From positions 1 through 38,999 of the forward strand of contig JAKPCT010000219.1 in assembly GCA_029553165.1 (NCBI GenBank): a stretch of DNA of 38,999 nucleotides, given 5' to 3'. Every line of letters starts with the position of its first letter. Within the stretch, counting starts at the first letter, position 1. Positions 32,526 through 38,999 of this stretch are shown piece by piece. The position numbers were made by a program, and so were the translations under genes. Below the pieces are notes generated by a model. That model was not told where the DNA came from. It ran no database searches and saw nothing but the letters and a program-made list of their open reading frames with translations. The DNA comes from Bacillota bacterium. Its GTDB lineage: Bacteria; Bacillota; UBA4882; UBA8346.

Positions 32526-33602
32526 ATGAAGATAACCAAACATTCGATGCTTGTTTTTGTTATATTGATTACCATTTTATTGGCTCAATCAAATCAAGCA
32601 GTTCATTCTTCTGTTAGTATTGATAATGAATTTGAAACAATCCTTATTCCTTTTAACCCGCTCAATACGCAATGTTTTTTCATTGATAACAATTTATACG
32701 CTGTTTCATTGATTAACGGTCGTATAATAATCTATCTTTATTATGAATCTGCGTGGTATGAACTGCAACGATTGGGTTCCAATGAAGCAGCTTTTACTAC
32801 CTTTCAGGTGAAAGATCTTAACAGGGATCAAATTCCGGAAATTATTGCCGGTACTGAGGGGCCTGGTTTCATCTTCATTTATAAACTGGATGACAGTTCG
32901 CAATGGATTGAAGTTAATTCGAGTAAATACGTCTGGGCACCGATTGCCAGCCTGATTATTGGGAAATTCAGCAGTAATTCCGGCGCAGGTACTGATTTGA
33001 TTGTTCAAACTCAGGAAGGAATACTGTATTTTCTGAAGATCTCCGCTGATTCGCTGGACCTCATCTCCAAGAGTCCGGCCCCTTTCAAATTGATTGAAAA
33101 TACTCAGACTATTGATTTTGACAACGATGGGCTTGAAGAAATCGTGGTTACTTATCGGACCAGTGGCGTTGCTGTGCTCAAACTGATAAATAACACTGTG
33201 GTTTCGGTGTGGGAAAACTATCCTTGGGGCAAGGTCCTAGCGATGACATATTCTGATTGGAATAATGATCGTCGTAATGAATTGATCTTAACTACCAGTC
33301 AGAAGGTTGTTTATCTGTTAACTGCCAATGATAAAGGGTTTGACTTCAAATTGGATAATTTTCAGTTTGATTATGTTGCTGAAAATTTGCTCATTAATAA
33401 TAACGCTAAAAAAATGTTGACTACCGACTCGACTGGTAAATTGCGCACTTATAAATATGATCAGAAAAATAAAAAATGGCAGGAAGAAACGACCCTCCAA
33501 ACCGGAAGAATTATTAAAGTGATGAGTATTTCAGATAATGAAAATGACTTATATCTGTGGAGCGCCAACCGACAGTTGATCAAATATCAATTTGAAAAAT
33601 AA
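32526..33602 (+). CDS. Secreted FG-GAP/VCBS-like beta-propeller protein
   Basis: A 358-residue exported protein. Residues 1 to about 24 form a signal peptide (MKITKHSMLVFVILITILLA). The mature part shows repeated calcium-loop motifs of FG-GAP/VCBS repeats, such as DLNRDQIPEII, DFDNDGLEEIVV and DWNNDRRNELIL, spaced as in a beta-propeller. Such proteins are extracytoplasmic and often bind ligands or other proteins. The ATG at 32526 is preferred over 32520 because GGGGAG then has normal spacing. The specific function is unknown. Confidence 0.75.
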   Translation: MKITKHSMLVFVILITILLAQSNQAVHSSVSIDNEFETILIPFNPLNTQCFFIDNNLYAVSLINGRIIIYLYYESAWYELQRLGSNEAAFTTFQVKDLNRDQIPEIIAGTEGPGFIFIYKLDDSSQWIEVNSSKYVWAPIASLIIGKFSSNSGAGTDLIVQTQEGILYFLKISADSLDLISKSPAPFKLIENTQTIDFDNDGLEEIVVTYRTSGVAVLKLINNTVVSVWENYPWGKVLAMTYSDWNNDRRNELILTTSQKVVYLLTANDKGFDFKLDNFQFDYVAENLLINNNAKKMLTTDSTGKLRTYKYDQKNKKWQEETTLQTGRIIKVMSISDNENDLYLWSANRQLIKYQFEK

Positions 33603-33716
33603 ATTTTCAAGGATTTCATTGTAATAAATTACAATTACACCCCATAAATTTTTAATGACCAAGGGCTGAGGTGAAACTATAGTCTTTGTACATTTAGGAT
33701 GATATGGGGTGAAAAA

Positions 33717-34109
33717 ATGCTTCAAAAACAAAATGATTCGAGGCTTCCTTTGAAAGAAATCTTCAGTGGCAGTATTCTGGTGATTTTAGTTATTATTTTC
33801 TTTGCACTGCTTTTAGGAATCATTACTGAATTGGGTTGGACAGGAATAACGAAATGGGCAGGGAGTTTGTATTTAATAACATTGTATCTGGCAATTGTTA
33901 TAGGTTCGATTTTAGCAGGTATTAAAAGTAAGCGAATGGGATGGATTACCGGGTTAGGAGTCGGGCTCTTCAGTTCAATCCTGACTGTTGTTTTTGCAGG
34001 AATAATGGGCGAGACCATCAATTGGGGTGTATTTGTGCTGAAGACCCTGATCAATGGTTTTATTGGAGCATTTGGTGGAATAATTGGGGTTAATTTTTCA
34101 AGAGATTGA
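33717..34109 (+). CDS. TIGR04086/YrzE-family membrane protein
   Basis: A 130-residue protein with four membrane helices (about 18-38, 48-66, 74-95 and 103-125), matching the TIGR04086 (YrzE) family of Bacillota; its role is unknown. The segment SLYLITLYLAIVIGSILAG followed by KSKRMGWITGLGVGL is typical of the family. The ATG at 33717 follows GGGGTGA; an ATG at 33699 is in frame but less well supported. It ends 66 bases before tRNA-Trp. Confidence 0.85.
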   Translation: MLQKQNDSRLPLKEIFSGSILVILVIIFFALLLGIITELGWTGITKWAGSLYLITLYLAIVIGSILAGIKSKRMGWITGLGVGLFSSILTVVFAGIMGETINWGVFVLKTLINGFIGAFGGIIGVNFSRD

Positions 34110-34133
34110 CTGATTTTTCTTTCAAAAATAGAT

Positions 34134-34162
34134 TTGACAAACTTATATTCTTTAGGTATAAT
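34134..34162 (+). promoter_or_regulatory. Consensus promoter of tRNA-Trp
   Basis: Perfect consensus boxes: TTGACA (34134-34139), 17-base spacer, TATAAT (34157-34162). The tRNA starts 13 bases later. Confidence 0.92.
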
Positions 34163-34175
34163 TTAATGGTGTCAC

Positions 34176-34251
34176 AGGGGAGTAGCTCAATTGGTAGAGC
34201 ATCGGTCTCCAAAACCGGCGGCTGCGGGTTCGATTCCTGTCTCCCCTGCCA
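34176..34251 (+). tRNA. tRNA-Trp (anticodon CCA)
   Basis: A complete 76-base cloverleaf with acceptor stem AGGGGAG/CTCCCCT, D arm GCTC/GAGC, anticodon stem TCGGT/ACCGG with loop CTCCAAA giving anticodon CCA, T arm GCGGG/CCTGT with loop TTCGATT, G discriminator and an encoded CCA end. It reads UGG. Confidence 0.97.
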
Positions 34252-34263
34252 TCTTTTAGAATT

Positions 34264-34287
34264 AGTGGTTATTAAGCCGCTTTTTTT
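34264..34287 (+). terminator. Weak intrinsic terminator after tRNA-Trp
   Basis: A 5-bp stem (AGTGG at 34264-34268 with CCGCT at 34277-34281, one G-U) is followed by a run of seven T. The stem is short, but its place right after the tRNA supports the call. Bases 34288-34440 are AT-rich and may hold the pduL promoter (a TTGGTT with TATTTT at a 16-base spacing near 34390-34417); otherwise nothing is seen. Confidence 0.55.
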
Positions 34288-34440
34288 ATTTTCATCGTCT
34301 TTTGTCATCTGATTTCAAAACTTTTCAAACTATATTTTACTGATTAAGATAAACTGAACCATAATAGTGTTTATTATTTTGTAAACTATTTGGTTGAGTT
34401 TGTTTTAATCCTATTTTAATTTAAAGCGAGGCGTATTGTT

Positions 34441-35016
34441 ATGTCGAAAAAAGTTCCAGTCGGAATTTCCAACCGTCATCTTCATTTATCACAAGCTGAT
34501 CTTGAACAACTGTTTGGACCGGGTTATCAATTGAAAATGATGAAACCGTTATCACAACCAGGGCAGTTTGCTGCGGAAGAATGTGTCAATTTAATTGGTC
34601 CTAAAGGGAGGATCAATAAAGTTCGGGTTTTAGGTCCGGTACGTCCACAAACACAAGTGGAAGTTTCCAGAACAGACAGTTTTGTATTAGGGATCGATCC
34701 GCCGGTGAGAGATTCCGGTGCGATTGAAAATTCAGCGGCGCTTACTCTTGAAGGTCCGGCCGGTAATGTTGAATTAAAGCAAGGAGTTATTATTGCACAA
34801 CGCCATCTGCATTTACATACCGATGAGGCTGCTGAGCTTGGTTTGAAAGATAAAGAGATCATTTCAGTTAAATTTGATGGGGTACGAAGTGTGATCTTTA
34901 ATAATGTTTTAGTGCGGGTTCATCCAAACTTTGCGATGGATTTACATCTGGATACTGATGAGGCGAATGCTGCGGGATTAAAAAATGGTGATCTTGGAGA
35001 AATTATAAAAAATTGA
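34441..35016 (+). CDS. pduL: PduL-type phosphotransacylase (phosphate propanoyltransferase)
   Basis: A 191-residue enzyme transferring acyl groups between CoA and phosphate (acetyl- or propionyl-CoA to acyl phosphate). Two PduL metal-binding motifs are clear: GISNRHLHLS near residue 8 and IAQRHLHLH near residue 118, with further His residues in VRVHPNFAMDLHLD. No microcompartment targeting extension or shell-protein gene is present, so it is likely the stand-alone form that replaces Pta in acetate metabolism. The ATG follows GAGGCG. No acetate kinase gene lies next to it. Confidence 0.92.
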   Translation: MSKKVPVGISNRHLHLSQADLEQLFGPGYQLKMMKPLSQPGQFAAEECVNLIGPKGRINKVRVLGPVRPQTQVEVSRTDSFVLGIDPPVRDSGAIENSAALTLEGPAGNVELKQGVIIAQRHLHLHTDEAAELGLKDKEIISVKFDGVRSVIFNNVLVRVHPNFAMDLHLDTDEANAAGLKNGDLGEIIKN

Positions 35017-35034
35017 TCAATCAAAAATGTATTA

Positions 35035-35063
35035 TTGTCTGATATATTTTTCTATGGTATATT
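35035..35063 (+). promoter_or_regulatory. Probable ilvC promoter
   Basis: A -35 box TTGTCT (35035-35040) and a -10 box TATATT (35058-35063) have a 17-base spacer, followed by a leader of about 45 bases to the ATG with AAGGAGG in it. No T-box or attenuator structure is visible in this short leader. Confidence 0.6.
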
Positions 35064-35115
35064 ATTCATAAATCATTTTAACAGTAATGTTGAATAAAAG
35101 GAGGCAATCAGTAGT

Positions 35116-36216
35116 ATGGCAGAGATTAATTTTGGGGGAGTAGTGGAGACTGTTGTCACCCGTGAAGAATTCCCTCTGGCAAAAGCTCGGGAAGTACTTA
35201 AAGATGAAGTTATTGCAGTTATCGGTTATGGTGTTCAGGGACCGGCCCAAGCATTAAATATGAAAGATAATGGATTTAATGTTATAATTGGTCAATCAAA
35301 GCAATTTGCTAAAGATTGGGAACGGGCAATCAATGACGGTTTTGTTCCTGGTAAGGATCTTTTTGATATTGAAGAAGCTACTGCCAAAGGAACAATTATT
35401 ATGATGCTGGTTTCTGATGCGGCTCAAAGACAGATTTGGCCTCAAGTGAAACAGAATTTAAAACCTGGAGATGCTTTATATTTCTCACATGGTTTCTCAA
35501 TTGTTTATAAAGATCAGACTGATGTTATTCCACCGGCGGATGTTGATGTTATTTTGGTAGCTCCTAAGGGTTCCGGAACTTCAGTTCGACGTAACTTCTT
35601 ATCAGGAGCAGGGATCAACTCCAGTTATGCTGTTTACCAAGATTATACCAAACGGGCAAATGAACGTTGTCTTGCCGTTGGTATAGCGATCGGATCTGGT
35701 TACTTATTCCCAACCACATTTGAACACGAAGTATACAGTGATTTAACCGGTGAACGCGGAGTGCTGATGGGTGCTTTAGCTGGAATTATGCATGCTCAAT
35801 ATGAGGTTTTACGTGAAAACGGTCATTCACCCAGTGAAGCATTTAATGAAACTGTAGAAGAATTAACTCAAAGTCTAATCAGATTAGTTGATGAAAAGGG
35901 AATGGATTGGATGTATTCCAACTGTTCAGCAACTGCTCAACGTGGAGCTCTTGATTGGTCACCGAAGTTTAAAGAAGCTACTTTACCGGTGTTTAAAGAA
36001 TTGTATCAAAAGGTTAAAGATGGCTCCGAAACACGTCGTGTTATTAGTGCTTGCAGTCAACCTGATTACCAGGAGAAACTCAATCAAGAACTGGCATTAT
36101 TACGCAATTCGGAGATTTGGCAAGCTGGTGCGGCTGTGCGCAGCTTACGCCCACATGAAGCCGAGAGAAAAATTACTGCTGATACTAAAGGTGTACAAGG
36201 CAGAGGCGAAGCATAA
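35116..36216 (+). CDS. ilvC: Ketol-acid reductoisomerase, fungal Ilv5-like form
   Basis: A 366-residue NADPH-dependent enzyme of valine/isoleucine synthesis. The nucleotide-binding loop is GYGVQG (residues 37-42). The text then runs close to the fungal mitochondrial Ilv5 as I remember it: FSHGFSIVYKDQTDVIPP, VDVILVAPKGSGTSVRRNF, GINSSYAVYQDYT, LRENGHSPSEAFNETVEEL and SCSQPDYQEKLNQEL-like ACSQPDYQEKL. This differs from the common short class I IlvC of Bacillota. The gene has its own promoter and terminator and no other branched-chain genes beside it. Start at ATG after AAGGAGG (spacing about 11). Confidence 0.92.
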   Translation: MAEINFGGVVETVVTREEFPLAKAREVLKDEVIAVIGYGVQGPAQALNMKDNGFNVIIGQSKQFAKDWERAINDGFVPGKDLFDIEEATAKGTIIMMLVSDAAQRQIWPQVKQNLKPGDALYFSHGFSIVYKDQTDVIPPADVDVILVAPKGSGTSVRRNFLSGAGINSSYAVYQDYTKRANERCLAVGIAIGSGYLFPTTFEHEVYSDLTGERGVLMGALAGIMHAQYEVLRENGHSPSEAFNETVEELTQSLIRLVDEKGMDWMYSNCSATAQRGALDWSPKFKEATLPVFKELYQKVKDGSETRRVISACSQPDYQEKLNQELALLRNSEIWQAGAAVRSLRPHEAERKITADTKGVQGRGEA

Positions 36217-36268
36217 TTACCAATTTAATTTAGCTTCAAGGTCCTTGTTGTTTTATTAGATAGAATCA

Positions 36269-36310
36269 AAGAAGGATAAATCCGTATTATGGAGATATCC
36301 TTCTTTTTTA
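36269..36310 (+). terminator. Intrinsic terminator after ilvC
   Basis: A 10-bp perfect stem (AAGAAGGATA at 36269-36278 with TATCCTTCTT at 36296-36305) is followed by T to 36310. It lies between the convergent ilvC and ABC permease genes; on the minus strand the T run is short. Confidence 0.88.
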
Positions 36311-36359
36311 ATTTTATTTATTAATTGTAAAAATTTAAGCGATTAGTCCTGTATAGTTT

Positions 36360-38135
36360 TTAATGGTCGTGGTCATGGTCGTGGTCATGGTCATGGTCGT
36401 GATCGTGATCGTTGTCATGATCGTGAGTATGATTTTTGTCAATATAAAATTTAGTTGCTTTATATTGGAAAGAACCATCTAATCTTGGGAAGATAAAGGC
36501 AGTTAAATTGTTATTTAATAAAATCGGAATATTGGGTTTGATTCGTTCATCAACATATTGTTCGACTAAATCGAACTCTTTATTATGGATGTCAAAAGAA
36601 TAAATTCGGATTGTATCCAGATACTTCATTACTAACAATATTTTTTCGGTTCGATGATCAATAACGCATGGACCGGTTAGGGAAAATATGGTACTTGGTC
36701 GAATTTTACTTGGCATTGGATAAGTTTTTTGCTTTAAACTGTTAGTGTTCAAGTAAGTGATAGCATTATCATGATCATTACCGATAATATAAAGCGCGTT
36801 TTCACAGGAATCCCACACCAGGTCGCCAACGGTAAGCGGCTCTTTATTAATCTTTTTTAACAATCCTTTTTGGGTATGAAATAAATATAAATTGCTTAAC
36901 CCATTGTCATTTAAGAAATCAACATAAATAAGATGCTTGCTGTCTTCTCCCCAGATTGCGAAATTAGGTTTATATAAGATACTTCTCTGGGGTTGTTTAG
37001 TTGTTATGGAATCGATTAAATTATTTTTTGATTTCGGATTATAAATTTCAATAACTTCTTTGGTTTTGATATTCATTACCTTTAAAATATTATCTTCGGT
37101 AAAAGCAATCATTTTACCGTTGGGGGAGATGCTTGGATGGTACAGATTATAACCTTGATATAAAACTTTGGGTTTTTGTCCAAGCTGCGTTAAATTAAGT
37201 TTGAATTTTACCTGTTCATTATATAAAACTATCCGATCTTCGTATGATGGATCAACGGTACTGGCGGTAACAATTCCTGCTTGATCATGCCAATCTCCGG
37301 ATTTAAAGGTGCCGTCAGGCCAAAGAGGGGGAGAAAAAAGATATTGGGCCATTAAAATTAGTAAATAGATGCTAAGCCAAATGCCAATAATCGTTTTTCC
37401 GGCTGTAAAATGTTGTAACGGAATCCGGTTTTTCAGTTGCCAGAGTGTTGCAACCAGTGGAGTGATTAATGCCAGTAGTGCCAAGAAAATTGGAAAAACT
37501 TTTATCACAAAATTCATCTGATAGGGTGGAATGTCGTACCAAAAATAGTTTGCCATTAATAAATCAAACAGTTTGACCCAGAATTGATAGCATAAATAGG
37601 TCATCGAACCTGTTAAGATAATAATCGCAAAAAAGCGTTCCAAACCCTTAACTAACAATCCCGAAAATAAACTAATCGCATGAATGGTAAGGAATGTTAG
37701 CAATATCCATTCTTCGCCCATTCCATTAGGAAGTGGTAATTCAGATAAGTTTAACTGAATTTGATTTCTGATTAAAAAGGACCAGATTAAGAAAATACCA
37801 ATACTGGTGAGGTATTTGACCAAGATTATTAAGTAAAGTGAGATTGGTCTGGTAATAATAAAGTCTAAAGTTTTTTTATCGGCGTCCTGACTGAAACACT
37901 GTAAGCCATAGGTCATTGCCAATAAGATTCCGATTGAGATATAAGCCCAAGTACCGTTAGTACCGGCAATGATCTTTGAACCAGGGGAGAGTAAATTTAC
38001 GATCAAAAGAATTACGAAAGCAGGTAATGGCAGTAGAAATGGAATCAGATTCCGTTTTAATTCATTATAAAATAGTACCAAGCCTGAATGAATAAAGCTT
38101 GAAACTATAGTGTTCTTTGATTGTGATGGTTGCAT
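36360..38135 (-). CDS. ABC-2-type permease fused to a beta-propeller with His-Asp tail
   Basis: A 591-residue membrane protein. About seven hydrophobic helices (residues 31-49, 62-80, 101-120, 140-160, 166-186, 205-228 and 247-266) form an ABC-2-like permease, with KTLDFIITRPIS between helices two and three. Helix seven would place the remainder outside the membrane. Residues about 275-565 look like a TolB/WD40-type propeller (YHPSISPNGKMIAFTEDN, then NFAIWGEDSKHLIYVD). The last 23 residues alternate His and Asp (11 His), a likely metal-binding tail. The ATG follows AAGGAGGTG. Its partner ATPase lies directly upstream. The substrate is unknown; the tail suggests a metal link, which is inference. 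Confidence 0.82.
   Translation of the reverse strand: MQPSQSKNTIVSSFIHSGLVLFYNELKRNLIPFLLPLPAFVILLIVNLLSPGSKIIAGTNGTWAYISIGILLAMTYGLQCFSQDADKKTLDFIITRPISLYLIILVKYLTSIGIFLIWSFLIRNQIQLNLSELPLPNGMGEEWILLTFLTIHAISLFSGLLVKGLERFFAIIILTGSMTYLCYQFWVKLFDLLMANYFWYDIPPYQMNFVIKVFPIFLALLALITPLVATLWQLKNRIPLQHFTAGKTIIGIWLSIYLLILMAQYLFSPPLWPDGTFKSGDWHDQAGIVTASTVDPSYEDRIVLYNEQVKFKLNLTQLGQKPKVLYQGYNLYHPSISPNGKMIAFTEDNILKVMNIKTKEVIEIYNPKSKNNLIDSITTKQPQRSILYKPNFAIWGEDSKHLIYVDFLNDNGLSNLYLFHTQKGLLKKINKEPLTVGDLVWDSCENALYIIGNDHDNAITYLNTNSLKQKTYPMPSKIRPSTIFSLTGPCVIDHRTEKILLVMKYLDTIRIYSFDIHNKEFDLVEQYVDERIKPNIPILLNNNLTAFIFPRLDGSFQYKATKFYIDKNHTHDHDNDHDHDHDHDHDHDHDH
36363..36428 (-). repeat. Tandem His-Asp codon repeat at permease C-terminus
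   Basis: An in-frame run of alternating CAY GAY codons, with one Asn, encodes the tail of the permease. The codons vary between CAT/CAC and GAT/GAC, so it is not a perfect DNA repeat and has probably been kept for its protein product. The length could vary between strains by slippage. Confidence 0.75.
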
Positions 38136-38197
38136 CAGATGGACACCTCCTTGAAGGCATGTGATGAATCAAAGCGTTGTTGTAATATGGGACTCAT
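38135..38197 (-). CDS. Possible 20-residue coupling ORF between ABC genes
   Basis: The gap between ATPase and permease is exactly filled by a 20-codon frame. Its ATG overlaps the ATPase stop (ATGA) and its TGA overlaps the permease start (TGATG). GGAGGCG precedes it at useful spacing, and its last codons contain the permease ribosome site. It may serve only to carry ribosomes across, or it may be a chance frame. The peptide has no recognisable feature. Confidence 0.35.
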   Translation of the reverse strand: MSPILQQRFDSSHAFKEVSI

Positions 38198-38999
38198 CTT
38201 TGTTCGCCTCCGGAACAGAAGAAAAGGAATGCTTCTTTTAAGGCGACAGGCTGGACCGAAATTGTTGTGTTTTCGCCAGCAGCTGCAATCTCTTCGGTAA
38301 ATTGGGAAGGTATCAAATAAGTCTTACCGGTTGAATCTTCTTCTAACAAAACAGATCGGAGATTCAAATTTTCAGGAATTGATCCTGGCAATTTGATCTT
38401 TGCGACTTGAGCGCAGATCGAATCAATTGTGCCATATGCCTGGATTTTTCCATCATATTCGATTGCTACAAGTTTAGCGATGGCTTCAACATCTGCTAAA
38501 TTATGAGTAGAGAAGAAGACCGTTCTTTCACTGAGATCAACATCTTTCAAAAGTATTTGGAGGAATTCATGTTGTGCCAATGGATCTAATCCACTCATCG
38601 GTTCATCTAAGATTAATAATTCGGGTTTTGGTCCTAAAGCCAGGATTAGAGCCAATTTGGTTGTTTGCCCTTTGGACAGAGTTCCAATTTTAGTCTTTGG
38701 GTTAAGACCAAAACGTTTGATGTATTTGTTTACTAATTCGTCATCCCATGTATTGTATAATCCTTTGCAAAAGCTGATGATGTCATTGATTGACATCCAG
38801 CCATAGAGCCCCTGTTCTTCAGAGACATAACCGATTCTCTGACGCAGACTGGAGCCAAAACGGTATGGTTCTTCTCCTAACACTTTTATTTCGCCACCGG
38901 AAGATGGTATTAAACCTAATAATGTCCGGATCAACGTAGTTTTACCGGCGCCATTCGTCCCAAGCAAGGCAAATATTGTGCCTTTTGGAACTTCTAAAT
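38194..38999 (-). CDS. ABC transporter ATP-binding protein (5' end outside window)
   Basis: The visible 268 residues lack only the N-terminus, which continues past the window end. Motifs are Walker A GTNGAGKTT, the Q-loop region YVSEEQGLYGWMS, signature LSKGQTTKLAL, Walker B LLILDEPMSGLDPLA and the H-loop STHNLADVE. The C-terminal part (from about residue 200) is the variable accessory region. It is of the type that pairs with ABC-2 permeases, and the permease gene follows on the same strand. It powers export of an unknown substrate. Confidence 0.92.
   Translation of the reverse strand, partial: LEVPKGTIFALLGTNGAGKTTLIRTLLGLIPSSGGEIKVLGEEPYRFGSSLRQRIGYVSEEQGLYGWMSINDIISFCKGLYNTWDDELVNKYIKRFGLNPKTKIGTLSKGQTTKLALILALGPKPELLILDEPMSGLDPLAQHEFLQILLKDVDLSERTVFFSTHNLADVEAIAKLVAIEYDGKIQAYGTIDSICAQVAKIKLPGSIPENLNLRSVLLEEDSTGKTYLIPSQFTEEIAAAGENTTISVQPVALKEAFLFFCSGGEQR

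Noticed and set aside
32281..34251. Possible integrated element between the two tRNA genes
   Set aside because: No integrase, no duplicated tRNA 3' ends, and each tRNA has its own normal promoter.
34090..34308. Minus-strand frame over tRNA-Trp
   Set aside because: Antisense of the tRNA; no ribosome site or family match.

Overview
The window looks like chromosome of an AT-rich, low-GC Gram-positive-lineage bacterium (Bacillota), probably a deep-branching one. The evidence is the core block yicC, IHF-like gene, remA, gmk, rpoZ, priA, def, fmt, yugP-type protease and rsmB, together with RemA, a YrzE/TIGR04086 membrane protein, an RsfA-like Myb protein, strong AGGAGG ribosome sites and frequent TTG/GTG starts. 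A secretin gene hints at a diderm or pilus-bearing member. The exact taxon cannot be read from sequence alone.

Layout. 1-2354: start of a leftward gene, then a DUF486 membrane protein and a SulP anion transporter. 2355-6960: an accessory patch with a small Cys-rich ORF, the decayed end of a duplicated gene, an orphan membrane protein, a helical-repeat protein resembling the C-terminal part of SWIM proteins, a headless Ig-like lipoprotein fragment, a secreted DUF4412-like protein, a Phd/ParE toxin-antitoxin pair with a clear operator, a GC-rich hairpin block and an orphan gene. 7095-9459 (minus strand): an envelope-stress set of HtrA protease, ECF sigma factor and zinc-finger anti-sigma factor. 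9736-18277: the housekeeping block above, followed by a convergent, overlapping archaeal-type phosphoglycerate mutase.

19616-30812 is the centrepiece: a type IV pilus / type II secretion-like operon. It encodes two minor pilin-like proteins, a PilM-PilN fusion, PilO, PilP, secretin PilQ, ATPase PilB, platform protein PilC, three pilin-type proteins and a 746-residue protein. That last protein carries a prepilin-type N-terminus followed by two PA14 domains, a DNRLRE-type domain and a CBM3-type cellulose-binding domain. It reads as a pilus- or pseudopilus-anchored polysaccharide adhesin. No PilT or prepilin peptidase is present in the window.

31108-36216: a Myb-like coiled-coil regulator, tRNA-Pro(GGG), a secreted FG-GAP-like propeller protein, a TIGR04086 membrane protein, tRNA-Trp(CCA), PduL phosphotransacylase and a ketol-acid reductoisomerase resembling the fungal form. 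36360-38999 (minus strand): an ABC exporter whose permease is fused to a beta-propeller and ends in a His-Asp tail. Its ATPase runs off the window. No CRISPR array, insertion sequence or replication origin was seen.
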